Of a stretch of DNA of 60,144 nt, positions 27,245-36,465 are shown piece by piece. How positions within the stretch are numbered: the first letter of the stretch is position 1; each line of letters begins with the position of its first letter. The stretch is from Aquidulcibacter paucihalophilus (GTDB taxonomy: Bacteria; Pseudomonadota; Alphaproteobacteria; Caulobacterales; Aquidulcibacteraceae). The notes beneath the pieces were generated by a model. The model was given only the letters and a program-made list of their open reading frames with translations. It was not told the DNA's origin and ran no database searches. Made by a program: the position numbers and the translations under genes. Where the stretch lies: the NCBI RefSeq assembly GCF_002105465.1, contig NZ_NCSQ01000148.1:239-60382 (forward strand), in the 5' to 3' direction.

Positions 27245-27802
27245 CTAAACTTGCATAATCTCGTCTTCCTTCGTCTTCATGGTCTGGTCGACCTGCTTGA
27301 CGAAGGAGTCCGTGGCTTCTTGGACTTGGGCGGACAGCTTCTTCAACTGATCTTCGCTAATGTCGCCGTCCTTCTCGGACTTCTTCAATTGCTCCATCGC
27401 GTCGCGACGCACGTTGCGAATGGCCACGCGGGCCGCTTCGGCATATTTGCCCGACAATTTCACCAGTTCGCGGCGGCGCTCTTCGTTCAGCGGTGGAATA
27501 GGAACCCGCAGAGTCATGCCATCGACGACCGGATTGAGGCCGATGCCGGCGTTACGAATGGCCTTATCGACCACATTCACCATGGACTTTTCCCACACGG
27601 TCACGGTCAACAAACGCGGCTCCGGCGAGGAAATCGCCCCGACTTGGTTCAAGGGCACCATGGCACCATAGGATTCCACCATTACGGGTTCCAACAAATT
27701 GACGTTGGCCCGGCCGGTTCGCAAGCCTTGAAAATCGCTTTTCAAAGCCGTTATCGCGCCTTCCATTCGGCGCTTGGTGTCTTGGAGATCAAAGGTCGGC
27801 AT
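27245..27802 (-). CDS. frr: Ribosome recycling factor
   Basis: With EF-G it splits post-termination ribosomes. The 185-residue length is exactly typical. The three-helix bundle ends and hinge are recognisable from RRMEGAITALKSDFQGLRTGRA, PEPRLLTVTVWEKS, NVVDKAIRNAGIGLNPVVDG and PIPPLNEERRRELVKLS. The gap to pyrH is 3 bases, so the two are co-transcribed. Confidence 0.98.
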   Translation of the reverse strand: MPTFDLQDTKRRMEGAITALKSDFQGLRTGRANVNLLEPVMVESYGAMVPLNQVGAISSPEPRLLTVTVWEKSMVNVVDKAIRNAGIGLNPVVDGMTLRVPIPPLNEERRRELVKLSGKYAEAARVAIRNVRRDAMEQLKKSEKDGDISEDQLKKLSAQVQEATDSFVKQVDQTMKTKEDEIMQV

Positions 27803-27805
27803 GGT

Positions 27806-28543
27806 TCAGTTGTCCGTTATGACGGTGCAGACTCCGGTGCCCGCAAGCACCTCGGCCAAGCGCCCGGGTTGACGAATGTTGAAAACGATAATGGGGATGT
27901 TGCTGTCACGCATCATGGAAACTGCAGAAGCATCCATCACTTTGAGGTTCTTGGCCAAGACATCTGTATAGGACAGCTTGTCATAGCGGGTAGCGGTAGG
28001 ATCGGTTTTGGGGTCTGCCGTATAGACACCATCCACGCCAGTGCCCTTCAACAAGGCGTCACAACCCATTTCAGCAGCACGCAAAGCCGCCCCCGAATCT
28101 GTGGTGAAGAAGGGGCTGCCAACGCCAGCGGCAAAAATCACAATGCGGCCCTTTTCCATGTGGCGCATGGCGCGGCGGCGAATATAGGGCTCACACACGG
28201 TCTGCATAGGAATAGCTGATTGCACGCGGGTATGAACGCCAATGCTCTCCAAAGCCCCTTGCAGCGCCAATGCGTTCATGATGGTGGCTAACATGCCCAT
28301 ATAATCGGCTGTCGCCCGTTCCATCCCCTTGGCCGCGCCAGAGATGCCGCGGAAGATATTGCCACCCCCAATGACCAAACATAATTCAATGCCGGAATCG
28401 CGGGCCGCTTTGACGTCGTGCGCAAATCCGAGACAGGTTTCCTGATCAATCCCAAATTGACCATCGCCCATCAGCGCCTCACCCGAAATCTTCAATAAGA
28501 TACGGCGGGGTTTCTGGTTTTTTGGCTCGGCTACTTCATTCAT
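27806..28543 (-). CDS. pyrH: Uridylate kinase
   Basis: It phosphorylates UMP to UDP as a hexamer of the amino-acid-kinase fold, supplying pyrimidine nucleotides. The 245-residue protein has [21 protein letters not shown], the phosphate-binding [29 protein letters not shown], and [17 protein letters not shown]. The tsf-pyrH gap of 190 bases holds two hairpins, so pyrH-frr-uppS and the downstream genes may be started from their own promoter. Confidence 0.97.
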   Translation of the reverse strand: MNEVAEPKNQKPRRILLKISGEALMGDGQFGIDQETCLGFAHDVKAARDSGIELCLVIGGGNIFRGISGAAKGMERATADYMGMLATIMNALALQGALESIGVHTRVQSAIPMQTVCEPYIRRRAMRHMEKGRIVIFAAGVGSPFFTTDSGAALRAAEMGCDALLKGTGVDGVYTADPKTDPTATRYDKLSYTDVLAKNLKVMDASAVSMMRDSNIPIIVFNIRQPGRLAEVLAGTGVCTVITDN

Positions 28544-28621
28544 TTGGCTGCGTCTCCCAGCATTCGGTAAGCCCTACCATGACTCGCCCGAAAGCATGCA
28601 GGCAGGTCTTCTGACAGACCA

Positions 28622-28648
28622 AGGGCGGCACGCCAAGCATGCCGCCCT
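28622..28648 (-). terminator. GC-rich hairpin between tsf and pyrH
   Basis: AGGGCGGCA (28622-28630) and TGCCGCCCT (28640-28648) form a perfect 9-bp stem with a 9-base loop. It lies within the tsf-pyrH gap, nearer pyrH. No long T-run follows on the minus strand, so it may be an attenuator or mRNA-stability element rather than a simple terminator. Confidence 0.55.
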
Positions 28649-28658
28649 GTTTCTTGTC

Positions 28659-28684
28659 AGCAAAGTGTCATCTTTCACTTTGCT
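28659..28684 (-). terminator. Second hairpin between tsf and pyrH
   Basis: AGCAAAGTG (28659-28667) and CACTTTGCT (28676-28684) form a perfect 9-bp stem with an 8-base loop. It lies ten bases from the GC-rich hairpin and about 50 bases beyond the tsf stop. The tandem arrangement suggests processing or attenuation between translation-factor and envelope genes. Confidence 0.5.
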
Positions 28685-28733
28685 CATCACGCTCTATTCA
28701 GCAATCACGGCCAAAAGAGGAAGATTTTTGGGC

Positions 28734-29657
28734 TTAAGTGCCGCTCAAAGCGGCCACTTCTGCGGCGAAATCATCTTCTTTTTTCTCAACGCCATCACCC
28801 AGCTTGAACATCGCAAAGCCCGTGACTTCGGCGCTGATGCCAGCTGCTTTTGCTGTTTCAGCAACAAACGCTGCAACCGTCTGATCTGGGTTCATAACGA
28901 AGGGCTGCTGCAACAGCACCACTTCTTCATAGAACTTGCGGATGCGGCCTTCGATCATGCGGGCAATGACATCCTCAGGCTTGCCGCTCTCGCGGGCCTG
29001 TTCGGTCAACACCTGACGCTCACGCTCCACCACAGCAGGGTCAAGATCGTCGGTCTTCAGCGACAAAGGCGCGGTCGCCGCGATATGCATCGCAACCTTA
29101 CGGCCGATGTCATTGGCAACTGCGGCGTCACCTGCGGTTTCAACACCAACCAATACGCCAATGCGGCCCAAGCCGTCGCCGATTGCAGTGTGGATGTAGG
29201 AAGCCACAACACCATGATTGACCGATACTTTTGCCATGCGGCGCAAGGTCATGTTTTCGCCAATGGTGGCGATCAGATTGGTCACAAAATCGTTCACAGT
29301 GCCTTCGCCGGTTGGCGCAGGTGCGGCACCCAAAGCTTCAATCGAGTCAAAACCATGGGCCAACTTGGTGATACCACTCACAGCAGCTTGGAATTGCTCG
29401 TTACGCGACACGAAGTCGGTTTCTGCATTCAGCTCGACCAACACACCGGTGTTGCCCGAAACATAAACGCCAACCAGGCCTTCAGCAGCCGCACGGTCAG
29501 CTTTCTTTGCAGCCTTCGACAGGCCCTTTGCACGCAACCAGTCAATCGATGCCTCGATGTCACCATTGTTTTCGGTCAGCGCTTTTTTGCAGTCCATCAT
29601 GCCAACGCCGGTCTTCTCGCGAAGATCCTTGACGAGGGCAGCCGTAATCTCGGCCAT
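28734..29657 (-). CDS. tsf: Elongation factor Ts
   Basis: It recycles EF-Tu by displacing GDP. Starting at [17 protein letters not shown], preceded by GGAGG, it has 307 residues, typical for the family. The signature [13 protein letters not shown] and the Tu-contacting [10 protein letters not shown] are present, followed by the dimerisation region. The longer frame beginning 18 codons upstream lies in the rpsB-tsf gap and is not needed. It follows rpsB after 72 bases that contain a hairpin. Confidence 0.97.
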   Translation of the reverse strand: MAEITAALVKDLREKTGVGMMDCKKALTENNGDIEASIDWLRAKGLSKAAKKADRAAAEGLVGVYVSGNTGVLVELNAETDFVSRNEQFQAAVSGITKLAHGFDSIEALGAAPAPTGEGTVNDFVTNLIATIGENMTLRRMAKVSVNHGVVASYIHTAIGDGLGRIGVLVGVETAGDAAVANDIGRKVAMHIAATAPLSLKTDDLDPAVVERERQVLTEQARESGKPEDVIARMIEGRIRKFYEEVVLLQQPFVMNPDQTVAAFVAETAKAAGISAEVTGFAMFKLGDGVEKKEDDFAAEVAALSGT

Positions 29658-29688
29658 AATCGCCTCCAGGGTAGAGTGTTTGTGGGGT

Positions 29689-29723
29689 CCGCCTTGGCCC
29701 GTGGTCAGCACAAACCAAGGCGG
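29689..29723 (-). promoter_or_regulatory. Hairpin in the rpsB-tsf intercistronic gap
   Basis: CCGCCTTGG (29689-29697) and CCAAGGCGG (29715-29723) form a perfect 9-bp stem with a 17-base loop. It begins 6 bases beyond the rpsB stop and lies about 30 bases before tsf. It has no T-run. An attenuating or processing role that sets the S2 to EF-Ts ratio is an inference. Confidence 0.5.
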
Positions 29724-29729
29724 GAAATT

Positions 29730-30545
29730 TTAAGCTTCAAGAGGAGCTTCGACGTCGCCATCAACCGATTCTGCGACAGCTTCTTCGGTGACTTGAGCCA
29801 AAACAGGCTCAACTGGGTTTTCCATTGCACCCAAATCAACGCCAGCTGACGATTGACCTTCAGCCAAACCATCCAAAGCGGCATCGGCAATCAGGTCGCA
29901 GAACAATTGGATCGAACGCGCTGCGTCGTCATTACCTGGGATTGGGAAATCGACTTCGTCGGGATCGCAATTGCTGTCGATCATCGCGGCAACCGGGATA
30001 CCCAATTTCTTGGCTTCCTTGATCGCAATCGCTTCCTTGTTGGTGTCGATCACGAACATCAAGTCAGGAATACCGCCCATGTCGCGAATCCCGCCGAGCG
30101 AACGCTCCAGCTTTTCATATTCGCGGGTCAGGTTCAGAATTTCCTTCTTGGTCAAACCTGCAGGTGCGTCGCCTTGTACAATGGCTTCAACTTCGCGCAT
30201 GCGAGCAATCGACTTCGAAATCGTCTGCCAGTTGGTCAGCGTGCCACCCAGCCACCGGCTGTTGACATAATATTGGGCGCAGCGCTTGGCAGCAGCGGCT
30301 ACAGGGTCGGATGCTTGGCGCTTGGTGCCGACGAACAAAACGCGGCCACCCTTTGCAGTCACGTCCCGGACGCGCAGCAAAGCCTGGTGCAACAAAGGCA
30401 CGGTTTGGCTCAAGTCGAGGATGTGGATGTTGGCGCGTTCACCGAAGATGAAGCGCTTCATCTTGGGATTCCAACGGTGGGTCTGGTGACCAAAATGTGC
30501 GCCCGCTTCGAGCAATTGGCGCATAGTAAAATCTGGCACTGCCAT
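29730..30545 (-). CDS. rpsB: 30S ribosomal protein S2
   Basis: It is a structural protein of the small subunit, needed for S1 binding. The 271-residue protein starts [20 protein letters not shown], then has the family segments [30 protein letters not shown] and [14 protein letters not shown], and [13 protein letters not shown] [17 protein letters not shown]-terminal acidic tail rich in Glu and Ala (about 235-271) extends beyond the core. AAGGA stands 7 bases before the ATG. It heads the rpsB-tsf operon. Confidence 0.97.
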   Translation of the reverse strand: MAVPDFTMRQLLEAGAHFGHQTHRWNPKMKRFIFGERANIHILDLSQTVPLLHQALLRVRDVTAKGGRVLFVGTKRQASDPVAAAAKRCAQYYVNSRWLGGTLTNWQTISKSIARMREVEAIVQGDAPAGLTKKEILNLTREYEKLERSLGGIRDMGGIPDLMFVIDTNKEAIAIKEAKKLGIPVAAMIDSNCDPDEVDFPIPGNDDAARSIQLFCDLIADAALDGLAEGQSSAGVDLGAMENPVEPVLAQVTEEAVAESVDGDVEAPLEA

Positions 30546-30648
30546 GATATTTCAATCCTTTTTCCGGCTAGCCTCCGCGAGCAGGAGCGGCCTCGGAATG
30601 AGAACCGCGCCGGATGGACGAACGACCCCTACCCATCCCCGAAGGAAC

Positions 30649-30675
30649 AAAAAAGGGTTCGCGCGCCGCGAGCCC
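30649..30675 (-). terminator. Rho-independent terminator after mfd
   Basis: GGGTTCGCG (30655-30663) and CGCGAGCCC (30667-30675) form a 9-bp stem with one mismatch and a 3-base loop. A run of six Ts follows on the minus strand (30649-30654). It is about 100 bases after the mfd stop and separates mfd from the rpsB promoter region, which must lie in 30546-30648. Confidence 0.8.
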
Positions 30676-30779
30676 GCGTGCGTGATGGCGGTTGTGTAGG
30701 CGCAATGCCCTCAAAACTCAAGGCTTGACGGCAGTTGGCGGTGTGTGTGGGATTTGTGCACAGAGGCAGAGCTTGCCCC

Positions 30780-33700
30780 TCACCCCATTTCTGCAGCCAA
30801 GAAAGCCGCAGCGCGGCGGGCACCTTTGAGGCGTTGTTCAGGAGTGGACCAATCGCCATTGACGACCATCTTGCCATCAGGCCGCAGGCGGAACAGGGCT
30901 GGCTGTTTCTGGACAGCCGCGACCAGCTTCATGGCGTCGGGTGCGGATTCTGGGCGGAAAGTCAGCACCGCGCCCTTGGGCCCTGCATCCAGCTTGGCGA
31001 TATGGGCTTTGCGACACAGGGCCTTAACACCGGCAATCTCGATGAGTTGGCGGGCTTCCTCTGGCAAGGGGCCAAATCGGTCGGCCAATTCTGCAGCATA
31101 GCTGTCGCGGTCTGCATCGCTCTCAAGCTCACTCAAGCGGCGATAGAGCGACAGGCGCACATTGAGGTCTGGCACATAGTCTTCGGGGATCAAAACCGCG
31201 ACCCCCAGATTGATGGCCGGCGACCACGACCGGGCTGAAACCACTTCGCCGCCATCTTGTAGGCTTGCAACCGCCTCTTCCAGCATTTGCTGATAAAGCT
31301 CGACGCCCACTTCGCGAATATTGCCCGATTGCTCTTCGCCCAGAAGGTTGCCACCCCCGCGCATATCAAGGTCGTGGCTGGCCAATTGGAAACCGGCCCC
31401 GAGTGAGTCGAGGGATTGCAGGATTTTGAGCCGCTTCTCGGCGCTTGGCGTGGTGGGCTTTTCAGCGGGGACCGTCAGATAGGCATAGGCGCGGGTCTTG
31501 GATCGGCCCACCCGGCCCCGCAATTGATACATTTGCGCGAGGCCAAACATATCGGCCCGCCAGGTAATCAGCGTATTGGCGCGGGGAATATCCAAGCCGC
31601 TCTCCACAATCGTGGTGGAGATCAGCACATCATAGACGCCTTCATAAAAGGCCGTCACGATCGGCTCCATCTGGGTTGGGCTCATCTGACCATGTGCCAC
31701 AGCATAGGTCATTTCGGGCACCATTTCCTTCATGAAACGCTCAATATCGTCCAGATGCTCCACGCGCGGGGCGACGAAGAAGGCCTGTCCGCCGCGATAT
31801 TTCTCCCGCAGCAAAGCCTCACGAATGGTGATCGGGTCCCATGGAGTCACATAGGTCCGCACGGCCAAGCGGTCGACTGGCGGGGTTGCGATGATCGACA
31901 TTTCGCGGATGCCAGCCAGCGACAATTGCAACGTGCGCGGGATTGGCGTGGCCGAGAGCGTCAGCACATGGGTGTCGGTACGCAATTCCTTCAGCCGCTC
32001 TTTATGCTTCACGCCGAAATGCTGTTCTTCATCCACAATCACAAGGCCCAAATCGCGGATCGTGAGGTCTTTGGCAAAGACGGCATGGGTGCCGACCACA
32101 ATGTCGATCTTTCCATCGGCGAGGTCACGCTTGGTCTCAGCCGTTTCCTTCGCCCCCACCATACGTGACAATTGCCGCACGCGGATCGGCCAGCCACGGA
32201 AGCGTTCGCTAAAGGTCTTAAAATGCTGGCGCGAGAGCAAAGTGGTTGGGCACACAACGGCGACCTGTCGTCCACTCATCGCCACCACAAAGGCTGTGCG
32301 AAGGGCGACTTCGGTTTTGCCAAAGCCCACATCGCCGCAAATCAGGCGGTCCATTGGATGGCCAGCAGCCAGATCGTTGAAAATGTCCTCCAAGGCCGAC
32401 AATTGATCGTCGGTCTCATCCCAGGGGAAGCGGGCGCAAAACTCGTCATAATCGCCAGAACTGGCCAGAATGGGCTCAGACACTTTAGCCGCGCGTGCTG
32501 CCGCGATTTTGATAAGCACCTCAGCCATGTCCTTCAGACGCTGCTTGGCCTTGGCCTTGCGACCCTGCCAAGCCACCCCACCCAATTTGTCTAGCAGGGC
32601 GGTTGCATCCTCAGAGCCATAGCGGGAGACAAGTTCGATATTCTCGACCGGCAGAAAGAGCTTGTCGCCACCAGCATAGATGAGTTCGAGGCAATCATGA
32701 GGTGCACCCTGAACATCCAAGGTCCGCAGACCCTCATACCGCCCAATGCCGTGGTCGATATGAACCACCAAATCGCCAGCAGACAGGCTTCCTGCTTCCA
32801 GAATGATGCTGGCAGCCTTTCGCCGCTTGCGAGCACGGCCCAAACGCTCACCCAGAATGTCTTGCTCGGAAAGGATCGCATAATCTTCGGCGACAAAACC
32901 GCGCTCGAGCGGCAGGACCGCGAGACCAATCGCACCGTGAGGGATCAGAGCAATCGCATCGGCATTGGGCAGTGGGAATAAGGCTGCCATCCCATGCTCT
33001 TGCAACACATGGCCCAAACGCTCGGCGGAGCCATCGGTCCAAGCCGCCAGAATGGGTTTGATACCTTGGGCGGCCAAAGCCTCAACATGTTGGCGTGCCG
33101 CATCCCAAACATTGACGCCTTCGGTAGCGCGTTCGGCGGCGAAGTTGCGGCCTGCTTTGGCGCCACTTTCTATCAAGGCTTGGCCACCTTCGGCCTCTTG
33201 ATAGGCGCTGAGACGGCGCACATCGCGGCTGGCCAAAAGGCCTTCCAGTTCAGGGATAGTGGCATAAAGCCGCTCTGGCGGGAGCGGATTATACGGGGCA
33301 GAACCCTTGGGCGGGGGGATACGCCGCGCCTCGTAATAATCCATCACTTGGGCGGCGCGCTCAGATGCTGCATCCATGGCATGGGGGTCAAGACTGATCA
33401 GGGCTTGGGGGCCCACATAGTCTAGCACTGTCTCCATATGCTCATGAAATAAGGGCAGCCAATGCTCCATGCCGTTGCGCCGCATGCGCTTGGTGACAGC
33501 CTCATAGAGCGGGTCGCCTTGGGCGGCGCCAAATAGTTCCAAATAGCCGAGACGGAAGCGGCTTGCTGCAGCATCATCCAAAATGGCTTCAGATACCGGG
33601 GCCAGCACGACGCCTTGTAATTGGTGGGTGGAGCGCTGGGTTTCAGGGTCAAAGCTGCGAATGCTTTCCAACGTATCGCCAAACAGGTCGAGGCGGACCG

Positions 33701-34247
33701 GCTCTGGCAGTTCTGGCGGGAAAAGGTCGATTACACCGCCGCGAATGGCAAAATCGCCCCGCTCGCGCACGGTTGCAGTGCGCACATAGCCATTGGCGGC
33801 AAAATAGGCCTGAATCGCGCTGACATCGAGGATTTGGCCGGGCTTGGCCGAAAAAGAGGCTGCACGCAGGCGGTCTCGTGGCGCGACCCGCTGCAGGAGT
33901 GCGCCACCTGTCGTCAACACCAAAAGGGGCGGATCGCCCTCCTTTCGCCGGATCAAATGGGTCAGTGTTGACAGGCGTGTCGCGCTGATTTCAGGCGCTG
34001 GCCCAACCCGGTCATAGGGCAGACAATCCCAAGCTGGCAGACGCACCACCGCGAGGCTTGGCGCATAAAAGCGCACAGCAGCCAAAAAGCTTGAAGCTTG
34101 CGCATCATCGCGCGCCACATGCAGTGTTACCCCGCCGCGCAGCATGGCTGCGCGCGCCAATAGTCCTGCGTCATAGCCTTCTACGGCACCTGACACGCGC
34201 AATGGTCCAACGGCGTTGGCGAGGGTTTCGACAAGAGAGATCGGCAT
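30780..34247 (-). CDS. mfd: Transcription-repair coupling factor Mfd
   Basis: It removes RNA polymerase stalled at DNA lesions and recruits UvrA. At 1155 residues it has the usual order: a UvrB-homologous N-terminal region (YDRVGPAPEISATRLSTL, then RGDFAIRGGVIDLFPPELP), the RNAP-interaction domain around 490-560 with GDLVVHIDHGIGRYEGL, and the RecG-like helicase core. Walker A is GDVGFGKTEVALR at about 632-644 and the DEEQ box is VDEEQHFGVKH near 737. The TRCF C-terminal domain closes it. It is divergently arranged with the chemoreceptor gene. Confidence 0.97.
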   Translation of the reverse strand: MPISLVETLANAVGPLRVSGAVEGYDAGLLARAAMLRGGVTLHVARDDAQASSFLAAVRFYAPSLAVVRLPAWDCLPYDRVGPAPEISATRLSTLTHLIRRKEGDPPLLVLTTGGALLQRVAPRDRLRAASFSAKPGQILDVSAIQAYFAANGYVRTATVRERGDFAIRGGVIDLFPPELPEPVRLDLFGDTLESIRSFDPETQRSTHQLQGVVLAPVSEAILDDAAASRFRLGYLELFGAAQGDPLYEAVTKRMRRNGMEHWLPLFHEHMETVLDYVGPQALISLDPHAMDAASERAAQVMDYYEARRIPPPKGSAPYNPLPPERLYATIPELEGLLASRDVRRLSAYQEAEGGQALIESGAKAGRNFAAERATEGVNVWDAARQHVEALAAQGIKPILAAWTDGSAERLGHVLQEHGMAALFPLPNADAIALIPHGAIGLAVLPLERGFVAEDYAILSEQDILGERLGRARKRRKAASIILEAGSLSAGDLVVHIDHGIGRYEGLRTLDVQGAPHDCLELIYAGGDKLFLPVENIELVSRYGSEDATALLDKLGGVAWQGRKAKAKQRLKDMAEVLIKIAAARAAKVSEPILASSGDYDEFCARFPWDETDDQLSALEDIFNDLAAGHPMDRLICGDVGFGKTEVALRTAFVVAMSGRQVAVVCPTTLLSRQHFKTFSERFRGWPIRVRQLSRMVGAKETAETKRDLADGKIDIVVGTHAVFAKDLTIRDLGLVIVDEEQHFGVKHKERLKELRTDTHVLTLSATPIPRTLQLSLAGIREMSIIATPPVDRLAVRTYVTPWDPITIREALLREKYRGGQAFFVAPRVEHLDDIERFMKEMVPEMTYAVAHGQMSPTQMEPIVTAFYEGVYDVLISTTIVESGLDIPRANTLITWRADMFGLAQMYQLRGRVGRSKTRAYAYLTVPAEKPTTPSAEKRLKILQSLDSLGAGFQLASHDLDMRGGGNLLGEEQSGNIREVGVELYQQMLEEAVASLQDGGEVVSARSWSPAINLGVAVLIPEDYVPDLNVRLSLYRRLSELESDADRDSYAAELADRFGPLPEEARQLIEIAGVKALCRKAHIAKLDAGPKGAVLTFRPESAPDAMKLVAAVQKQPALFRLRPDGKMVVNGDWSTPEQRLKGARRAAAFLAAEMG

Positions 34248-34358
34248 GGGAGCTATGCTTTGCGGAGAATGGTCACGCGATATAGCGATCCCCTGCCCCC
34301 TTGGCGAGGGTCAGACTTCAGTCAGTCCGGGCCTATGTCGGCACCCGGGCCACCTTGG

Positions 34359-34413
34359 TCACGAACGGCTCACGAAAGGCTCACGAAATTGTGAGTTTTT
34401 AACCCGCCGTTTA
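34359..34413. promoter_or_regulatory. Three tandem 11-bp repeats and possible CtrA box
   Basis: In the 222-base divergent gap between mfd and the chemoreceptor, TCACGAACGGC, TCACGAAAGGC and TCACGAAATTG follow without a break (34359-34391), exactly one helical turn apart. The last unit is part of CTCAC-GAAATT-GTGAG, a 5-bp inverted repeat. Just beyond is TTAA-N7-TTTA (34399-34413), one base away from the CtrA consensus TTAA-N7-TTAA. I infer a regulator-binding array, probably for the chemoreceptor gene about 60 bases downstream. Confidence 0.4.
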
Positions 34414-34469
34414 GAGGCGTCTACTAGGTTTGACGCCAACAACTGTCATGTGAGTCAAAGGCGTATGGG

Positions 34470-35951
34470 ATGGCGTGGTTTCAAAATCCAAGTGAAGATC
34501 AAGCAAAACTCATTGCGATCGATAAAGCCCAAGCAATCATTGAGTTCACGCTAGAAGGAACCATTCTAACCGCAAATGCCAATTTTCTGGCCGCTATGGG
34601 CTATCGGCTTGAGGAAATTAAAGGCCAACATCACTCCATGTTTGTAGAGCCGCACGAAAAGGCGAGCCAAGCTTATCAAGATTTCTGGCGCGACTTACGC
34701 TCTGGGACAACCCAGACCGCTGAATATAAGCGTTTGGGTAAAGGGGGTAAGCCTGTCTGGATCCGTGCGACCTATTGTCCGATTATGGACAAAGGTGGCA
34801 GGCCGATAAAAGTCGTGAAGTTTGCCTCAGATGTGACTGATGAAAAAATGCGTTCTGCCAATTTCGAAGGCCAGATTGAGGCCATTCATCGCTCACAGGC
34901 CGTCATCGAATTCACCCTTGCTGGCATCATTTTGACGGCCAATGACAATTTTCTCAAAGCGCTGGGCTATGAATTGAAAGATATCGTCGGCAAGCATCAT
35001 GCGATCTTCATGCCCAAGGACGATGCTGCCTCGACGGCCTATCGCGATTTCTGGGCCGCTTTAGGCCGGGGTGAATTCCGCGCTGACCAATTTCGCCGCG
35101 TGAACAAACAAGGCGAAGATGTGTGGATTCAAGCCAGCTATAATGCCGTACGCGATATCAAGGGCGTCCCCTATAAGGTGGTGAAGTTTGCAACCGACAT
35201 CACTGAGCAAATCACGCAGCAAAAACGACGCGCACAAGCCCAAGTTCAAATCGATCAAGATCTGGAGAAAATCAGCGCGACCGTGGTCTCAGCCGCCCAC
35301 GTGGCCCAGGAAGCCGCAAGGACTTCTGATCAAACCTCAGTCAATGTGCAGGCCATGGCGGATGGTGCCATTCAGCTCACCCAATCTGTGCATGAAATTA
35401 GTACTCAAGTTCATGTGGCGCGCGATGTCTCCAGCCGGGCGGTCGAACAAGCCGAGCGCACCAGCGGTGTGGTTGCGGGGCTTTCAGCTGCTGCCCAACG
35501 CATCGGCGATGTGGTTCAATTAATCAATCAGATCGCCTCACAAACCAATTTGCTGGCCCTGAATGCGACGATTGAAGCCGCGCGCGCCGGCGAAGCGGGC
35601 CGTGGGTTTGCGGTTGTTGCCTCGGAAGTAAAGACCCTGGCCGAACAAACCTCGAAAGCGACCGAGGAAATCGCCACACAAGTTGGCTCAGTGCAAGGCT
35701 CCACCCGCGAGGCGGTCGCAGCCATCGCTGGGATCAGCCAAGTGATTGGGTCCATTAGCGAAGTCTCCACGGCGATTGCGGCTGCCATTGAAGAGCAAAG
35801 CGCCCTCACGGAGTCGATGTCGGCCAATATGGGCGTAGCCTCCGGCAGCGTTCAGGCGATCTCGGCGCGCATGTCCGAAATCGCCAATTCCGCCGAGCAT
35901 ATCCGCACCGCAACCGAGCAAGTTCGCCACACGTCGCGCCAGATTGCCTGA
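34470..35951 (+). CDS. Soluble methyl-accepting chemotaxis protein with two PAS domains
   Basis: The 493-residue protein has no membrane segment. Two PAS domains in tandem (about 15-130 and 137-252) are clearly duplicated: each has VIEFTL or IIEFTL, then G.ILTAN.NFL..(L/M)GY.L..I.G.HH and ends in VVKFA(S/T)D(V/I)T. This is the heme/flavin-sensor type found in BdlA/Aer-like receptors. A cytoplasmic signalling domain follows, with the hairpin tip [19 protein letters not shown] and [19 protein letters not shown] (about 350-395). It should control CheA through CheW in response to a cytosolic redox or metabolic cue, which is an inference. No che genes are adjacent. Confidence 0.9.
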   Translation: MAWFQNPSEDQAKLIAIDKAQAIIEFTLEGTILTANANFLAAMGYRLEEIKGQHHSMFVEPHEKASQAYQDFWRDLRSGTTQTAEYKRLGKGGKPVWIRATYCPIMDKGGRPIKVVKFASDVTDEKMRSANFEGQIEAIHRSQAVIEFTLAGIILTANDNFLKALGYELKDIVGKHHAIFMPKDDAASTAYRDFWAALGRGEFRADQFRRVNKQGEDVWIQASYNAVRDIKGVPYKVVKFATDITEQITQQKRRAQAQVQIDQDLEKISATVVSAAHVAQEAARTSDQTSVNVQAMADGAIQLTQSVHEISTQVHVARDVSSRAVEQAERTSGVVAGLSAAAQRIGDVVQLINQIASQTNLLALNATIEAARAGEAGRGFAVVASEVKTLAEQTSKATEEIATQVGSVQGSTREAVAAIAGISQVIGSISEVSTAIAAAIEEQSALTESMSANMGVASGSVQAISARMSEIANSAEHIRTATEQVRHTSRQIA

Positions 35952-35958
35952 CCAAGTC

Positions 35959-36336
35959 CTACATGCGGCTTGAGTAATAGACCGCGAGCTTATTGCCGTC
36001 CAAGTCACGGAAATAAGCAAAATCGCCAAAGGCCCCACGCGGGCCGGGCTTGCCTTCGCAAGAGCCACCCAAGGCCAAGGCCTTGGCATGTACGGCTGCG
36101 ACTTGATCGGCGGACTCAACCTGAATCGCGATCATGGTGCCATTGCCAAAGGTTGCAGCTTCGCCATCATGGGGTTTGGTCACCATCAGCATCGCCCCTT
36201 CGGACAGGCGATAGATCAAGCCCTGAGAAGTCGGCATCAAAGGCTTACCGCCAATGTCTGCCAAAAGTGCCGTATAGAAGGCAGTTGCCTTATCAAAATC
36301 ATTGGTGCCAACGCACAAATAGCCGATTTTCGCCAT
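35959..36336 (-). CDS. VOC/glyoxalase-superfamily protein
   Basis: The 125-residue protein has one vicinal-oxygen-chelate fold made of two beta-alpha-beta-beta-beta units. It starts with KIGYLCVGTNDFDKATAFYTALL and ends with YFRDLDGNKLAVYY. The usual metal ligands (His/Glu) are not all obvious, so it may be a lyase, a resistance-type binding protein or an uncharacterised member. It is preceded by GGGAG. It converges on the chemoreceptor gene with 7 bases between stops. Confidence 0.82.
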   Translation of the reverse strand: MAKIGYLCVGTNDFDKATAFYTALLADIGGKPLMPTSQGLIYRLSEGAMLMVTKPHDGEAATFGNGTMIAIQVESADQVAAVHAKALALGGSCEGKPGPRGAFGDFAYFRDLDGNKLAVYYSSRM

Positions 36337-36412
36337 GGTGTTTTCTCCCTGTTAGGGGCAAAGCTTGTGCGGCGCTTGGCTAGAAGCGTCAAGCGGCCGG
36401 CCGAAACAAATC

Positions 36413-36441
36413 GGGCTGTGGACGTGGTGCGTCCACAGCCC
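36413..36441 (-). terminator. Strong hairpin after the unknown secreted protein
   Basis: GGGCTGTGGACG (36413-36424) and CGTCCACAGCCC (36430-36441) form a perfect 12-bp stem with a 5-base loop. It starts 25 bases after the stop at 36466 on the minus strand. The bases that follow are GATTTGTTTC, moderately T-rich. It also insulates the VOC gene downstream. Confidence 0.8.
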
Positions 36442-36465
36442 CTTGGTACAAGGCTGATTGCGGCC

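Noticed and set aside
28596..29849. 417-residue plus-strand open frame
   Set aside because: It is antisense to tsf and the tsf-pyrH gap. His/Gln/Phe-rich composition and no domain; it is a by-product of codon bias.
30629..30877. 82-residue minus-strand frame across the end of mfd
   Set aside because: It spans the mfd terminator and overlaps the conserved mfd C-terminus in another frame.
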